From JAOPZW01 sp963806015 (GTDB taxonomy: Bacteria > Actinomycetota > Thermoleophilia > Solirubrobacterales > Solirubrobacteraceae), in contig CAWDWM010000001.1 of NCBI GenBank assembly GCA_963806015.1, positions 532,384 to 596,383 of the forward strand: DNA of 64,000 bases. Reading direction: 5' to 3'. Below the pieces are notes generated by a model that ran no database searches, had not been told where the DNA came from, and saw only the letters and a program-made list of their open reading frames with translations. Every line of letters begins with the position of its first letter. Within the stretch, counting starts at the first letter, position 1. Positions 1 to 8,852 of this stretch are shown here, piece by piece. The position numbers and the translations under genes were made by a program.

Positions 1-1439
1 GCACGCAGCGTCCTGGCGCGCTTCGGGCAGATCGAGCCCAAGGTCCTGCTCTCGGTCGGCGGCTACACCTATCGCGACCGGCCGATCGACCGCCGCGAGC
101 AGGTGGCCGAGATCCGCGCGGGCCTGCCGACGCTCGAGCACGTCGTCCACGTCCCCTACGGCGAGAACGAGCTTCCAGACACCGTCGGCTGGGAGGACGT
201 GCTGGAAGATCGGACCCCACCCACCCCGCTCGCCTTCGAGCCCGTCGCCTTCGACCACCCCATCTACGTGCTCTTCTCGTCGGGCACGACCGGGCTGCCC
301 AAGGCGATCGTCCACAGCCACGGCGGCCAGCTGATCGAGCACCTCAAGGGCGTCGGGCTCGGCTGGGACCTCAAGCCGGGAGGGCGCCTGCTGTGGTTCT
401 CCACCACCGCGTGGATGATGTGGAACGCGCTGGTGTCCGCGCTGCTCGTGCGCGCGTCGATCGTGATGATCGACGGCGACCCGATGTGGCCCGACCCGTC
501 GTTTCAATGGCGGCTGGCCGAGGAGACGCGACCCAGCTTCATGGGCGTCAGCCCCACCTTCCTCATGGCCTGCCGCAAGGCGGGCCTGAAGCTCGGCCGC
601 GACTTCGACCTCTCGAGCATCCGCGCGCTGGGCTTCGCCGGCTCGCCGCTGCCGAGCGAGGGCTACCACTACGTCTACGAGCAGTTCGGCCCCGACATCC
701 TCTGCCTCAACGGCAGCGGCGGCACCGACATCTGCGGCGCGTTCGTCTCGGGCAGCTTCCTGCAGCCGGTCTACGACGGCGAGATCTCCGGCCGCTGTCT
801 GGGCGCCGACGTCAAGGCCTTCGACGCCGACGGCCACGAGGTGGTGGGCGAGCTCGGCGAGATGGTGATCACCGCGCCGATGCCCTCGATGCCCGTGCGC
901 TTCTGGAACGACCCGGGCGACGAGCGCTACCGCTCCGCCTACTTCGACGTCTATCCCGGCGTGTGGCGCCAGGGCGACTGGATCCTCTTCACCGAGCGCG
1001 GCAGCTGCGTGATCACCGGGCGCTCCGACGCGACGCTCAACCGCGGCGGCGTGCGCATGGGCACCAGCGAGCTCTACGCCGTCGTGGAGGAGCTCACGGA
1101 GGTCACCGACAGCCTGATCGTGCACCGCGAGGACGACGAGGGCGGCGCCGGCGAGCTGATCCTCTTCGTCGCGCTGGCCGAGGGGCTCGAGCTCGACGAC
1201 GCACTGAGCGCGCGGATCGCGGGCGCGCTGCGCTCAGAGCTCTCTCCGCGCCACGTGCCCGACGCGATCGTCGCCGTGCCCTCGGTGCCGCGCACGATGA
1301 CCGGCAAGAAGCTCGAGGCCCCGGTCAAGCGCATCCTGCTCGGCGCGCGCCCCGACCAGGTCGCCAGCCGCGACTCGCTCGTCGACCCCGAGGCGCTCGA
1401 CGCCTTCGTGGCCTACGGGGGGGGCTGCACAATCGCTGA
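1..1439 (+). CDS. acetoacetate--CoA ligase, 5'-truncated by window, frameshift near 3' end
   Basis: ATP-dependent activation of acetoacetate to acetoacetyl-CoA; a cytoplasmic ANL-superfamily adenylating enzyme. The frame is open from base 1, so the N-terminal part lies outside the window. The P-loop motif SSGTTGLPK is encoded near 277-303, and the C-terminal catalytic lysine motif TMTGKKLE near 1297-1320. The usual family end (a DPEALDAFVAY-like tail) is reached at about 1416, directly before a run of eight G (1417-1424). In the present frame translation continues to 1734 as an Arg-rich tail without family character. One extra G would instead stop at TGA 1437-1439, so I place the end there and suspect a one-base loss in the homopolymer. 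Family assignment is confident; the exact end is not. Confidence 0.85.
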   Translation, partial: TQRPGALRADRAQGPALGRRLHLSRPADRPPRAGGRDPRGPADARARRPRPLRRERASRHRRLGGRAGRSDPTHPARLRARRLRPPHLRALLVGHDRAAQGDRPQPRRPADRAPQGRRARLGPQAGRAPAVVLHHRVDDVERAGVRAARARVDRDDRRRPDVARPVVSMAAGRGDATQLHGRQPHLPHGLPQGGPEARPRLRPLEHPRAGLRRLAAAERGLPLRLRAVRPRHPLPQRQRRHRHLRRVRLGQLPAAGLRRRDLRPLSGRRRQGLRRRRPRGGGRARRDGDHRADALDARALLERPGRRALPLRLLRRLSRRVAPGRLDPLHRARQLRDHRALRRDAQPRRRAHGHQRALRRRGGAHGGHRQPDRAPRGRRGRRRRADPLRRAGRGARARRRTERADRGRAALRALSAPRARRDRRRALGAAHDDRQEARGPGQAHPARRAPRPGRQPRLARRPRGARRLRGLRGGLHNR

Positions 1440-1470
1440 GTACTTCGCGGACGCTCGACATCCTGAGCGG

Positions 1471-1842
1471 ATGCGGGCCGACGATGGGCGTTTGCTTGGC
1501 GCGTGGGCGCCGCTCACCGGTGACACACCGCCGGAGGCCGGCGGCGCTCGCGCGCAGCGCCGTAGCGGCGCACGCGAACGGCGGCCGGCGGCCGCCCGCG
1601 GCAAGCGGCAGCGACGCGAGCCGGCCACGGCTGTGCGCGAGATCCAGGCCTGCGCGCTATCGCGGTGCTGCTCGTCGTCGTCTAACCTGTGGCGTGGCGG
1701 TGGGCGGTTCGTCGGGTCGACGTCTTCTTCGTGATCTGGGCTTCTGATCACCTCGCTGCTTGCGCGAGATCGATCGCACTGGGCGCTCTCGCTCTCGAGC
1801 TTCTGGGCGCGGCGGGCGCGGCGCATCCTGCCGGCCTCGCTC
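1471..1842 (+). pseudogene. frameshifted 5' end of the acyltransferase gene
   Basis: This stretch holds the missing N-terminus of the acyltransferase at 1843, scattered over three frames. LRAIAVLLVVVY is encoded in frame 3 from 1650, LWRGGGRFVG in frame 1 from 1687, VDVFFVI in frame 3 from about 1716, and LITSLLARDRSHW in frame 1 from about 1744. Joined, they give the classic acyltransferase-3 start (LRAIAVLLVVVYH..GGFVGVDVFFVISGFLITSLL). At least five short deletions are needed to connect them: near 1649, 1684 (two bases), 1713, 1735 and 1743. ATG 1471 is a plausible original start. The gene is either a recent pseudogene or the stretch is poor-quality sequence; all changes being losses, with protein identity kept in between, favours sequence error. 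Confidence 0.7.
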
Positions 1843-3684
1843 GTGACTCTCGTGGCATGCGCGCTAGCCACGATCGTCTTCGTGCCGCTCTGCTACTGGC
1901 AGCAGTTCTTCCAGGACATGAGCGCCAGCACGGAGTACGTCCAGAACTGGCATCTAGCCTCCTCGGCGGTCGATTACTTCGCCGCAGCTGATGGCCCGTC
2001 GCCCGTCCAGCACTTCTGGTCGCTTTCGGCCGAGGAGCAGTTCTACATCGTCTGGCCCGTCCTGTTGATCCTCACCATCCTCGTCGTCCGCCACAGCCCC
2101 CGGTCGTCGGCGGTCGGCGATCGGGGTCGCGATGGCGATCCTGACGGTGCTCAGCCTGGCCTACTCGATACGCCACACGGCGGCGAACCCGCGGCGGCGT
2201 ACTTCATCACCCCGACGCGGGCATGGGAGTTCTCCGCCGGCGGACTGCTCGCCCTCCTGCCGCGCCTGGAAGGCGTCGGCGGCAGGTTCAGCGCAGCGCT
2301 GTCCTGGGTCGGCATCGCTGCGATCCTCGTCGCGGCCCTCGCCTTCACCAACGCCACCGCGTTCCCGGGGTACGCGGCGCTGCTGCCCGTCCTCGGGGCG
2401 GTCGCCGTGATCCACGCCGGGGCGCCCACGCGCCGCTGGGCGCCGACGCCGCTGCTCCGGCTGGCGCCGGTCCAGTTCATCGGCGACATCTCCTACTCGA
2501 TCTACCTGTGGCACTGGCCGCTGATCATCCTCGCGCCCTTCGTCATCAACCACCGCGTCGACACCTCTACCGCTCTGGTGATCCTCATGCTCACGATCCT
2601 GCTCTCCTGGCTGTCGAAGCTGTTCGTCGAGGACCCCGTCCGCACCGGCGCCTTCCTGGTCAAGCGCAGGGCGCGCTGGACCTTCGCCTTCGCCGCGGTG
2701 GCAACCGCGATGGTGCTGGCCGTCCCCGTCGGCGGCATCTCCTATGTCCACGCCCAGGTCCTCAAGGACCAGAAGGCATCGGCGCGCCTGCTGGCCTCCA
2801 GGCCGGCGTGCTTCGGCGCCGCCGCGCGCGACCCGCAGCATCCGTGCAACAACCCGAAGCTGACGTTCACCGTCGTGCCGACGCCGGTCCAGGCGCCCAA
2901 GCTCGGCAATGCCCCCTGCAAGGTCGTCGAGAAGTCCGGGCGCGTGCGCGTCTGCGCCTTCGGCGTGGCGGCGAGCAAGGCGAAGGCCACGATCGCCCTC
3001 ATCGGCGACAGCCACGCGTCGCACTGGCGCGCCGCCCTGGCCGTCGTCGCGCGGCGCAAGCACTGGCGCGGCCTCTCGGTCACCCACACGAGTTGCCCGC
3101 TGTCCAAGGCCACGGCTCAGATCGTCGAGCCGGACCGTTCGGAGTGTGTCCAATGGAATCGCCAGGTGCCGCGATGGCTGGCCCGCCATCCCGAGGTCAG
3201 CACCGTCTTCGTCGCCGAGCATTCCGGCGGTCTCGTGGTCGCGCCCCGCGGCGCCGACCAGTTCGGGGCGCAGGTCGGCGGCTACACGAGCGCGTGGAAG
3301 GCGCTGCCGCGGTCCGTCAGCCACGTCATCGTCATCCGCGACACGCCGAAGATGCGGGGCACGACGCTGGGCTGCATCGAGAAGGCGATGGCCGGCCATC
3401 GGCGCGCCGGCCCGGCCTGCGCGGTACCGCGCCGGCGCTCCCTGGACCGCGACCCGGCGGCCGTCGCCGTCGCCCGCGCGGGCTCAGCACGCTTCGAGCT
3501 CGTCGACATGACGCCCTTCCTGTGCGATCGGCGGGCCTGCTACCCCGTCATCGGCGGCGCGCTGGTCTACAAGGACATCCACCATCTCACCGCGGTCTTC
3601 GGGACGTCGCTGGGGCCCTACCTGCAGCGCGACGTCGAACAGCTCATGAAGCAGTGGCCGGCGGCGGCCCGGCGGTCGGGCTGA
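1843..3684 (+). CDS. membrane acyltransferase (acyltransferase-3 / OafA-YrhL type) with C-terminal SGNH domain
   Basis: Transfers acyl groups (typically acetyl) across the membrane onto cell-envelope glycans. The open part begins inside the membrane domain; the conserved SAEEQFYIVWP motif lies near residue 63 and further membrane helices follow to about residue 310. The rest is an extracytoplasmic SGNH domain with the nucleophile block GDSHASHWR and the catalytic DxxH in KDIHHL. Residues about 85-112 are out of register: MAILTVLSLAYSIRH is encoded in frame 2 from 2132 and the normal frame returns at about 2190, so two further compensating indels sit here. ATG 1843 lies within a conserved helix and is not the native start; the true N-terminus is in the broken stretch upstream. 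A paralogous SGNH gene follows after 13 nt. Confidence 0.75.
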   Translation: MTLVACALATIVFVPLCYWQQFFQDMSASTEYVQNWHLASSAVDYFAAADGPSPVQHFWSLSAEEQFYIVWPVLLILTILVVRHSPRSSAVGDRGRDGDPDGAQPGLLDTPHGGEPAAAYFITPTRAWEFSAGGLLALLPRLEGVGGRFSAALSWVGIAAILVAALAFTNATAFPGYAALLPVLGAVAVIHAGAPTRRWAPTPLLRLAPVQFIGDISYSIYLWHWPLIILAPFVINHRVDTSTALVILMLTILLSWLSKLFVEDPVRTGAFLVKRRARWTFAFAAVATAMVLAVPVGGISYVHAQVLKDQKASARLLASRPACFGAAARDPQHPCNNPKLTFTVVPTPVQAPKLGNAPCKVVEKSGRVRVCAFGVAASKAKATIALIGDSHASHWRAALAVVARRKHWRGLSVTHTSCPLSKATAQIVEPDRSECVQWNRQVPRWLARHPEVSTVFVAEHSGGLVVAPRGADQFGAQVGGYTSAWKALPRSVSHVIVIRDTPKMRGTTLGCIEKAMAGHRRAGPACAVPRRRSLDRDPAAVAVARAGSARFELVDMTPFLCDRRACYPVIGGALVYKDIHHLTAVFGTSLGPYLQRDVEQLMKQWPAAARRSG

Positions 3685-3697
3685 GGCGGGCCGCCGA

Positions 3698-4633
3698 ATG
3701 CGACTCCCGCTCATGCTGGGCGCCGCGGTCATGGCACTCGCCGCCGCGGGCGTGGCCCACGTGCAGGCCTCCGACCCCCCGCAGGCCGCGACTCCGAGGT
3801 GCTTCGGCGCCGCGTCGCGCGACCCTCTGCGACCGTGTCAGAACCCCAGCCTGCGGCTGGTCGTCGCCCCGACGCCCGCTGAAGCGCGCAACCTCCCCAA
3901 CGCTCCGTGCGGGCTCACGCTGCAGGGCGCCCTCCCGGTCTGCGCGTTCGGCGTCGCCGCCGAGGTGTCCTCCGGCACCATCGCGTTGATCGGCGACAGC
4001 CACGCGGCGCACTGGCGGGCCGCGATCGAGGTCGTCGCCCAGTCCCATGGCTGGTACGGGCTCTCCATGACGCACAGCAGCTGTCCGTTCTCCAGGGCGA
4101 CGCGGAATCTCCCCGGAACCGCCCGCCGGCGCTGCGCGCAGTGGCGCCACCGGGTGCTCTCGTGGTTCGGGCGCCATCCTGAGGTGAGGACGGTCTTCGT
4201 CGCCGGTCTCTCCGGCGGAAGCGGCGTGATCCCGCGGGGCGGCCGCGACGAGTTCGCCACGGCGGTGGCTGGATACGTCGACGCGTGGAGGGCGCTGCCC
4301 GCCTCGGTCAGGCACATCGTCGTGCTGCGCGACACGCCGAAGATGCGGTGGGACAACAACCGCTGCGTCCAGGGCGCCATGGCGAGCCATCAACGTCCCG
4401 GCCGGACCTGCGCCGTGCCGCGCTCCGTCGCCCTGGAGCGCGATCCGCTGGTGGCCGCCGCGGCGCGGCTGCACTCGCGCCGTGTCCGGGTCGTCGACCT
4501 CACTCGGGTCTTCTGCGATCGGCGACCGTGCTACCCGGTCATCGGCGGCGCGCTCGTCTACAAGGACTCCCACCACCTCACCCGCGTGTTCGCCGCCACG
4601 CTCGGGCCACTGGTGCTGCGCACGTTGGGCTAG
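3698..4633 (+). CDS. secreted stand-alone SGNH-domain protein
   Basis: A 311-residue protein equivalent to the SGNH half of the acyltransferase just upstream, without the membrane acyltransferase domain. Residues 1-25 form a hydrophobic signal or anchor segment, in the place of the last membrane helix of the full-length protein. The block RCFGAASRDP, the VAPTP..NLPNAPC linker, the nucleophile motif GDSHAAHWR (about residue 97) and the catalytic DSHHL (about residue 290) are all kept, as are several paired cysteines. It probably acts outside the membrane as an esterase or transferase partner on an acylated envelope glycan. It starts 13 nt after the acyltransferase stop, so is likely co-transcribed. 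Substrate unknown. Confidence 0.8.
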   Translation: MRLPLMLGAAVMALAAAGVAHVQASDPPQAATPRCFGAASRDPLRPCQNPSLRLVVAPTPAEARNLPNAPCGLTLQGALPVCAFGVAAEVSSGTIALIGDSHAAHWRAAIEVVAQSHGWYGLSMTHSSCPFSRATRNLPGTARRRCAQWRHRVLSWFGRHPEVRTVFVAGLSGGSGVIPRGGRDEFATAVAGYVDAWRALPASVRHIVVLRDTPKMRWDNNRCVQGAMASHQRPGRTCAVPRSVALERDPLVAAAARLHSRRVRVVDLTRVFCDRRPCYPVIGGALVYKDSHHLTRVFAATLGPLVLRTLG

Positions 4634-4741
4634 GCGCCCGGGCCGCGTACCGGCCGCCGGACCTGCAACACTTCCGCGCGCTCGTCGTCTGACAGCGGAC
4701 AGGTCCAGTCTGCCGCGTTCTCCGCGCGGACCCGTCATCGC

Positions 4742-5758
4742 ATGCCCAACGCTCCCTTCATCCGGCCGCTGCTGATCGCGTTCGCCGTCGCCGGCGTCGC
4801 GGCTGCGCCGGTCGCCGTCCTCGGCGCGGCGACCCGCGGCCAGGCCCAGGCCCAGGCCCGTTCCTCCGCGCACGCGGCGTCCGCCGGCACGCCGAAGTGC
4901 TTCGGCGCCGCGTCGCGTGACGCGCGGCGCCCGTGCCACAACGCCAACCTGCGCTACGAGGTCGTCCCGACGCCGACCGTAGCCCCGACCCTGCCCAACG
5001 CCCCGTGCGCCCAGGTCGAGCACCAAGACGGCATCGACGTGTGCGACTTCGGCGTGCCGGCCGACCAGGCGACGGCCACCGTGGCACTGGTCGGCGACAG
5101 CCACGCCAGCGGCTGGCGCGCCGCCGCCCAGACGGTGGCGCTGGCCAAGCGGTGGCACGGGCTGTCGGTGACGCACACCAGCTGCCCCCTGTCGGTCGCG
5201 GTCAGGAACCTGCCCGATCCCGTGCGCTTCGCGCACTGCGCCGAGTGGAAGCAGCACGTCTTTCAGTGGTTCACGCACCACCCGGAGATCAGCACGGTGT
5301 TCGTCGCCGGCCTCTCCGGCGGACTCGGGGTCATCGCGAGCGCGGGGCGCGACGAGTTCTCCACCTCGGTGGCCGGCTACATCGGCGCCTGGAACGCCCT
5401 GCCGGCGACGGTCAAGCAGATCATCGTGATCCACGACACACCGAAGGCCCTGGGCACGACGGCCGACTGCGTAGCGCGCGCGATGGCGGCGCACCGGCCC
5501 GCAGGCGCAGCGTGTGCGGTGCCCCGCCGCGTCGCGCTGGATCCCGACCCGCTCGTGGCCGCCGCTCACATCCTCGGCCCGCCGCGGCTGCAGGTCGTCG
5601 ACCTGCGCCGGCTCTTCTGCGACGCCCGTTCGTGCTACCCGGTGATCGGGGGAGCGCTCGTCCTGCGCGACATCACCCACATGACGGCCACCTTCGCGGC
5701 GACGCTGGGGCCGTACCTGCTGCGCGCGGTCGACGGGCTCGCGACGCCGCCCGGTTAG
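4742..5758 (+). CDS. secreted stand-alone SGNH-domain protein, second copy
   Basis: A 338-residue paralogue of the preceding gene. It has an N-terminal hydrophobic segment (about residues 8-31), then a short Gln-Ala stretch encoded by a 6-nt direct repeat (4842-4860), then the shared KCFGAASRD block. The SGNH nucleophile motif here is GDSHASGWR (about residue 116) and the DxxH motif is DITH near the C-terminus, so both catalytic blocks are present, though HW after the serine block is changed to GW. The cysteine pattern matches its neighbours. A 108-nt gap separates it from the previous gene. Its TAG stop shares a 4-nt TTAG with the stop of the convergent LLM gene. Confidence 0.8.
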   Translation: MPNAPFIRPLLIAFAVAGVAAAPVAVLGAATRGQAQAQARSSAHAASAGTPKCFGAASRDARRPCHNANLRYEVVPTPTVAPTLPNAPCAQVEHQDGIDVCDFGVPADQATATVALVGDSHASGWRAAAQTVALAKRWHGLSVTHTSCPLSVAVRNLPDPVRFAHCAEWKQHVFQWFTHHPEISTVFVAGLSGGLGVIASAGRDEFSTSVAGYIGAWNALPATVKQIIVIHDTPKALGTTADCVARAMAAHRPAGAACAVPRRVALDPDPLVAAAHILGPPRLQVVDLRRLFCDARSCYPVIGGALVLRDITHMTATFAATLGPYLLRAVDGLATPPG

Positions 5759-6798
5759 GCGGCAGCGCGCGCCTGAGCCTCGCGCCGCGCCACCTCGGCG
5801 CGCACGATCGGCGCCACCTCGGTGCCGAAGAGCTCCATCGAGCGCAGCACCGCCTGGTGGTCGACCGCGCCGACGCTCATCTGGCCGATGTAGCGGTGGT
5901 GGCCGAACAGCTCGTGCTCGAAGAGGATCTTCTCGGCCACCTCCTGCGGCGAGCCGGCGGCCACGGCCCCGCGCGGGGCGCGCAGCGCCTCGTATTCCGC
6001 GCGGCCCGAGGGCGGCCAGCCGCGCTCGCGGCCGATGCGGTTCATCATCGCCAGGTAGGGCGCGGCGAACGCCGCGTCGGCGTCGGCCGAGGTCGCGCCG
6101 ACGAAGGCGTGCGTGTTGATGGCGACGCGCGTCTGCTCGGGGTCGTGGCCGGCGGCGCTCGCAGCCTCGCGGTAGAGGTCGACGAGCGGGACGAAGCGCT
6201 CGGGCTGCCCGCCGATGATCGCGAGCACCAGCGGCAGGCCCAGCGTGCCCGCGCGCACGATCGACTGCGGTGAGCCGCCGACCGCCACCCACACCGGCAG
6301 CTGCTCCTGCACCGGTCGCGGCCACACGCCCGCGTTGTCCAGCGGTGCGCGGTGGCGCCCGGCCCACGTGACGTGCACGTCGTCACGCAGCCTCAGCAGC
6401 AGGTCGAGCTTCTCGGCGTAGAGCGCGTCGTAGTCCTTGAGGTCGTAGCCGAAGAGCGGGAAGGACTCGATGAACGAGCCGCGGCCCGCCATGATCTCCG
6501 CGCGCCCGCCCGAGAGCAGGTCGACCTCGGCGAAGTCCTGGAACACCCGCACCGGATCGTCGGAGCTCAGCACCGTGACCGCGCTCGAAAGGCGGATCCG
6601 CTCGGTGGTGACGGCGGCCGCGGCCAGCGCGATCGCCGGCGAGGAGATCAGGAAGTCCTCGCGGTGGTGCTCGCCGATGGCGAACACGTCGAGGCCGAGC
6701 TGGTCGGCCAGCTGCGCCTCCTCCATGAGGTTGCGCATGCGCTGCTGCGGGCTGATGCCCGAGCTGAGATCGGCGAAGGTGGCGACTCCGAGTTCCAT
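5755..6798 (-). CDS. LLM-class flavin-dependent oxidoreductase
   Basis: Luciferase-like monooxygenase fold, using FMN or F420 with an unknown substrate. I chose ATG 6798 (MELGVATFADLS) because family members start at this first beta strand; the frame stays open to 6852 but the extra 18 residues have no family character. Typical motifs are GEHHREDF (about residue 44), AVTVLSSDDPVRVFQ (about 75) and GGRAEIMAGRGSF (about 100), which places it among bacterial luciferase-like oxidoreductases active on small organic molecules. It is divergent from the amidohydrolase at 6843 with only 44 nt between, so they may share a control region. Length (347 aa) is normal. Confidence 0.85.
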   Translation of the reverse strand: MELGVATFADLSSGISPQQRMRNLMEEAQLADQLGLDVFAIGEHHREDFLISSPAIALAAAAVTTERIRLSSAVTVLSSDDPVRVFQDFAEVDLLSGGRAEIMAGRGSFIESFPLFGYDLKDYDALYAEKLDLLLRLRDDVHVTWAGRHRAPLDNAGVWPRPVQEQLPVWVAVGGSPQSIVRAGTLGLPLVLAIIGGQPERFVPLVDLYREAASAAGHDPEQTRVAINTHAFVGATSADADAAFAAPYLAMMNRIGRERGWPPSGRAEYEALRAPRGAVAAGSPQEVAEKILFEHELFGHHRYIGQMSVGAVDHQAVLRSMELFGTEVAPIVRAEVARREAQARAAA

Positions 6799-6842
6799 GC
6801 ACCGCAGCATAGCATGTAGTTGCACGCACAACGACTTCGGCG

Positions 6843-7724
6843 ATGCATACACTGCCGCCCGTGATCGACCTCGACGCCCTCGTGGCCATCGACGTGCACA
6901 CCCACGTCCAGGCTTCGCTCGACGGCCGCGGCTTCCCGGAGGACTCGCCCGAGGCGGCGGTGGCCAAGGTCTTCGGGTCCGATGCCCTGATGACCGTGCC
7001 CGAGCTGGCGGCCTACTACCGCGAGCGGCGCATGGCCTGCGTGGCCTTCATGGTCGACAGCGTGCGCTGGGGCTCGCCGGTGAGCAACGAGGAGATCCTC
7101 GAGCTCGCCCGCGCCGAGCGCGACACCCTGATCCCGTTCGCGAGCGTCGACCCGAACCGCGGCGCCGAGGGCGTCGCCATGGCCAGCCGCCTGATCGACG
7201 AGTTCGAGGTCGCGGGCTTCAAGTTCCACCCCAGCCTGCAGCACTTCTTCCCCGACGATCGGATGGCCTACCCGCTCTACGAGGTCATCGCCGAGCACGG
7301 GCTGCCGGCCGTCTTCCACACGGGCCAGACCGCCGTCGGCTCGGGGCAGCGCGGGGGCGGCGGGATCCTCCTGAAGTACTCCAATCCCTTGTGCCTGGAC
7401 GAGGTCGCCGCCGACTTCCCCGACATGCCGATCATCCTGGCCCACCCGTCGGTGCCGTGGCAGGACGAGGCGCTGTCGGTGGCCGTCCACAAGCCGCAGG
7501 TCTACATCGACCTCTCGGGCTGGTCGCCGAAGTACTTCCCGCCCCAGCTCGTGCGCTACGCCAACTCGCTGCTGCAGGACAAGGTGCTCTTCGGGACCGA
7601 CTACCCGGCGCTCACGCCGGAGCGCTGGCTGGCCGACTTCGACACGCTGGACATCAAGCCCGCGGTGCGCCCGAAGATCCTCAAGGACAACGCGGCGCGG
7701 CTGCTCGGCCTCAGTCCAGCGTGA
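6843..7724 (+). CDS. amidohydrolase-2 family TIM-barrel hydrolase/decarboxylase
   Basis: A 293-residue metal-dependent hydrolase of the ACMSD/amidohydrolase-2 type. The HxH metal motif is in IDVHTHV (about residue 18), followed by KFHPSLQHF (about 127), VFHTGQT (about 157), ILAHPS (about 199) and the final metal-site Asp in FGTDYP (about 245). Members act as decarboxylases, lactonases or hydratases on aromatic-ring-cleavage products, which suits the catabolic setting, but the substrate cannot be read from the sequence. Start could be ATG 6843 or GTG 6861; there is no clear ribosome-binding site. The 3' end overlaps the convergent gene at 7711 by 14 nt. Confidence 0.8.
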   Translation: MHTLPPVIDLDALVAIDVHTHVQASLDGRGFPEDSPEAAVAKVFGSDALMTVPELAAYYRERRMACVAFMVDSVRWGSPVSNEEILELARAERDTLIPFASVDPNRGAEGVAMASRLIDEFEVAGFKFHPSLQHFFPDDRMAYPLYEVIAEHGLPAVFHTGQTAVGSGQRGGGGILLKYSNPLCLDEVAADFPDMPIILAHPSVPWQDEALSVAVHKPQVYIDLSGWSPKYFPPQLVRYANSLLQDKVLFGTDYPALTPERWLADFDTLDIKPAVRPKILKDNAARLLGLSPA

Positions 7725-8004
7725 GGTAGAACGCGCGCTCGCGCGACTCGAGCAGCTTCGGGATCGCCTCCTGCTTGACCAGGCGGGTGAAGTGCTCTGA
7801 GTCCATGTGCGCCTCGTAGCCGGCACGGTCGACGTACTGCTCGTAGAGGTAGAAGAGCCGCGGGTCCTCCGGCGAGCGATGGGGCTGGTAGAGGAGCGCG
7901 CCGGGCTCGGCGCGCGACGGCCCGGCCAGCTCGCCGATGATCTCGGCGATCCGCTCCTCACAGCCCTCCTTGGCCCGCCAGAGGGCCGACACCACATACG
8001 CCAT
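7711..8004 (-). CDS. antibiotic biosynthesis monooxygenase (ABM/YgiN-like) protein
   Basis: A 97-residue ferredoxin-like alpha+beta barrel protein of the ABM family, which includes quinol monooxygenases and haem-free monooxygenases. ATG 8004 gives MAYVVSALWRAKEG, the usual family start; the frame is open to 8082 but the extra 26 residues cross the promoter gap to the IclR gene. Motifs YQPHRSPEDPRLFYLYE and HMDSEHF are typical. It is divergent from the IclR gene at 8058 (53 nt apart) and may be its target. It may remove quinones formed in aromatic catabolism; this is inference. Confidence 0.8.
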   Translation of the reverse strand: MAYVVSALWRAKEGCEERIAEIIGELAGPSRAEPGALLYQPHRSPEDPRLFYLYEQYVDRAGYEAHMDSEHFTRLVKQEAIPKLLESRERAFYLTLD

Positions 8005-8057
8005 CCCGTACTCCTCTCGTTGACCGCGCCTGCGCGCGCAGATTACGCTCGCGCCCG

Positions 8058-8846
8058 ATGCCCGGTACGCCGCTCCAGCCACGGGACCCCGACTACGTGC
8101 GCTCCATCGAGCGCGGGCTGGCCGTCATCGCGGTCCTCGGGCACCCCGGCGCCGGGCTGACGGTGGCCGACGTCGCCCGCGCGATCGGCGTCACGCGGGC
8201 GAGCGCCCGGCGCACGCTGCTCACGCTCGAGCAGCTCGGCTACCTGCGCTGCGACGAGCACCGGTTCACGCTCGCGCCCAAGCTGCTCGACGTGGGGCAC
8301 GGCTACCGCGCCGGGCTCGCCCTGCCCGACGTCGCGCGCCCCCACCTGCAGCAGCTCATGGAGGCCACCGACGAGTTCTGCTCGGTGTCCGTGCTCGACG
8401 GCGACGACGCGCTGTGTGTGGCGCGCGTCGCGCCGGCGCGCATCATGAACGTGGCCATGCCGGTGGGCACACGGCTGCCCGCCTACGCGACCTGCGTCGG
8501 GCGCGTCCTGCTCGCGGGCATGGACACCGAGGAGCTCGACAGCTATCTGGGCCGCGTCGAGCTGCGCGCGCTGACGCCGGCGACGGTCGCCACCGCCCCC
8601 GAGCTGCGCCTCGAGCTCGAGCGCGTTCGCCGCCAGCGCTTCGCCGTCGTCGACCAGGAACTCGAGCGCGGCCTGCGCTCCGCCGCCGCCCCGATCCGCG
8701 ACACCGCGGGCCGCGTGATCGCGGCCGCCAACGTGGGCACGCTCGCCGGGCGCGTCACCGTGGCGACGCTGCGCGGCAGGCTGCTGCCGCCGCTGCGCGC
8801 CACCGCAGAGTCGATCGAGCAGGACCTCGCGGCCGCCCGGCCCTGA
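8058..8846 (+). CDS. IclR-family transcriptional regulator (PcaR/PcaU-like)
   Basis: A 262-residue regulator. Residues 14-75 form the winged helix-turn-helix (YVRSIERGLAVIAVL, then TVADVARAIGVTRASARRTL), the form seen in PcaR/PcaU/PobR regulators of aromatic catabolism. Residues 90-255 are the GAF-like effector domain ending with RSAAAPIRDTAGRVIAAANVG. Such proteins bind small aromatic or beta-ketoadipate-type acids. Being divergent from the ABM gene and within reach of the LLM/amidohydrolase genes, it is a good candidate regulator for this small catabolic group. The effector is not known. Confidence 0.88.
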   Translation: MPGTPLQPRDPDYVRSIERGLAVIAVLGHPGAGLTVADVARAIGVTRASARRTLLTLEQLGYLRCDEHRFTLAPKLLDVGHGYRAGLALPDVARPHLQQLMEATDEFCSVSVLDGDDALCVARVAPARIMNVAMPVGTRLPAYATCVGRVLLAGMDTEELDSYLGRVELRALTPATVATAPELRLELERVRRQRFAVVDQELERGLRSAAAPIRDTAGRVIAAANVGTLAGRVTVATLRGRLLPPLRATAESIEQDLAAARP

Positions 8847-8852
8847 CGCGCG

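Noticed and set aside
1484..1747. 87-residue plus-strand frame after the ligase
   Set aside because: Out-of-register reading of the broken acyltransferase 5' end.
4842..4860. Short tandem GGCCCA-type repeat, considered as a CRISPR-like or regulatory repeat
   Set aside because: Only about three 6-nt units inside the coding region of the second SGNH protein, encoding Gln-Ala.
3644..6367. 907-residue minus-strand open frame over the SGNH genes
   Set aside because: Low-complexity Arg/Gly/Ala/Asp-rich product antisense to clearly conserved genes; typical high-GC shadow.
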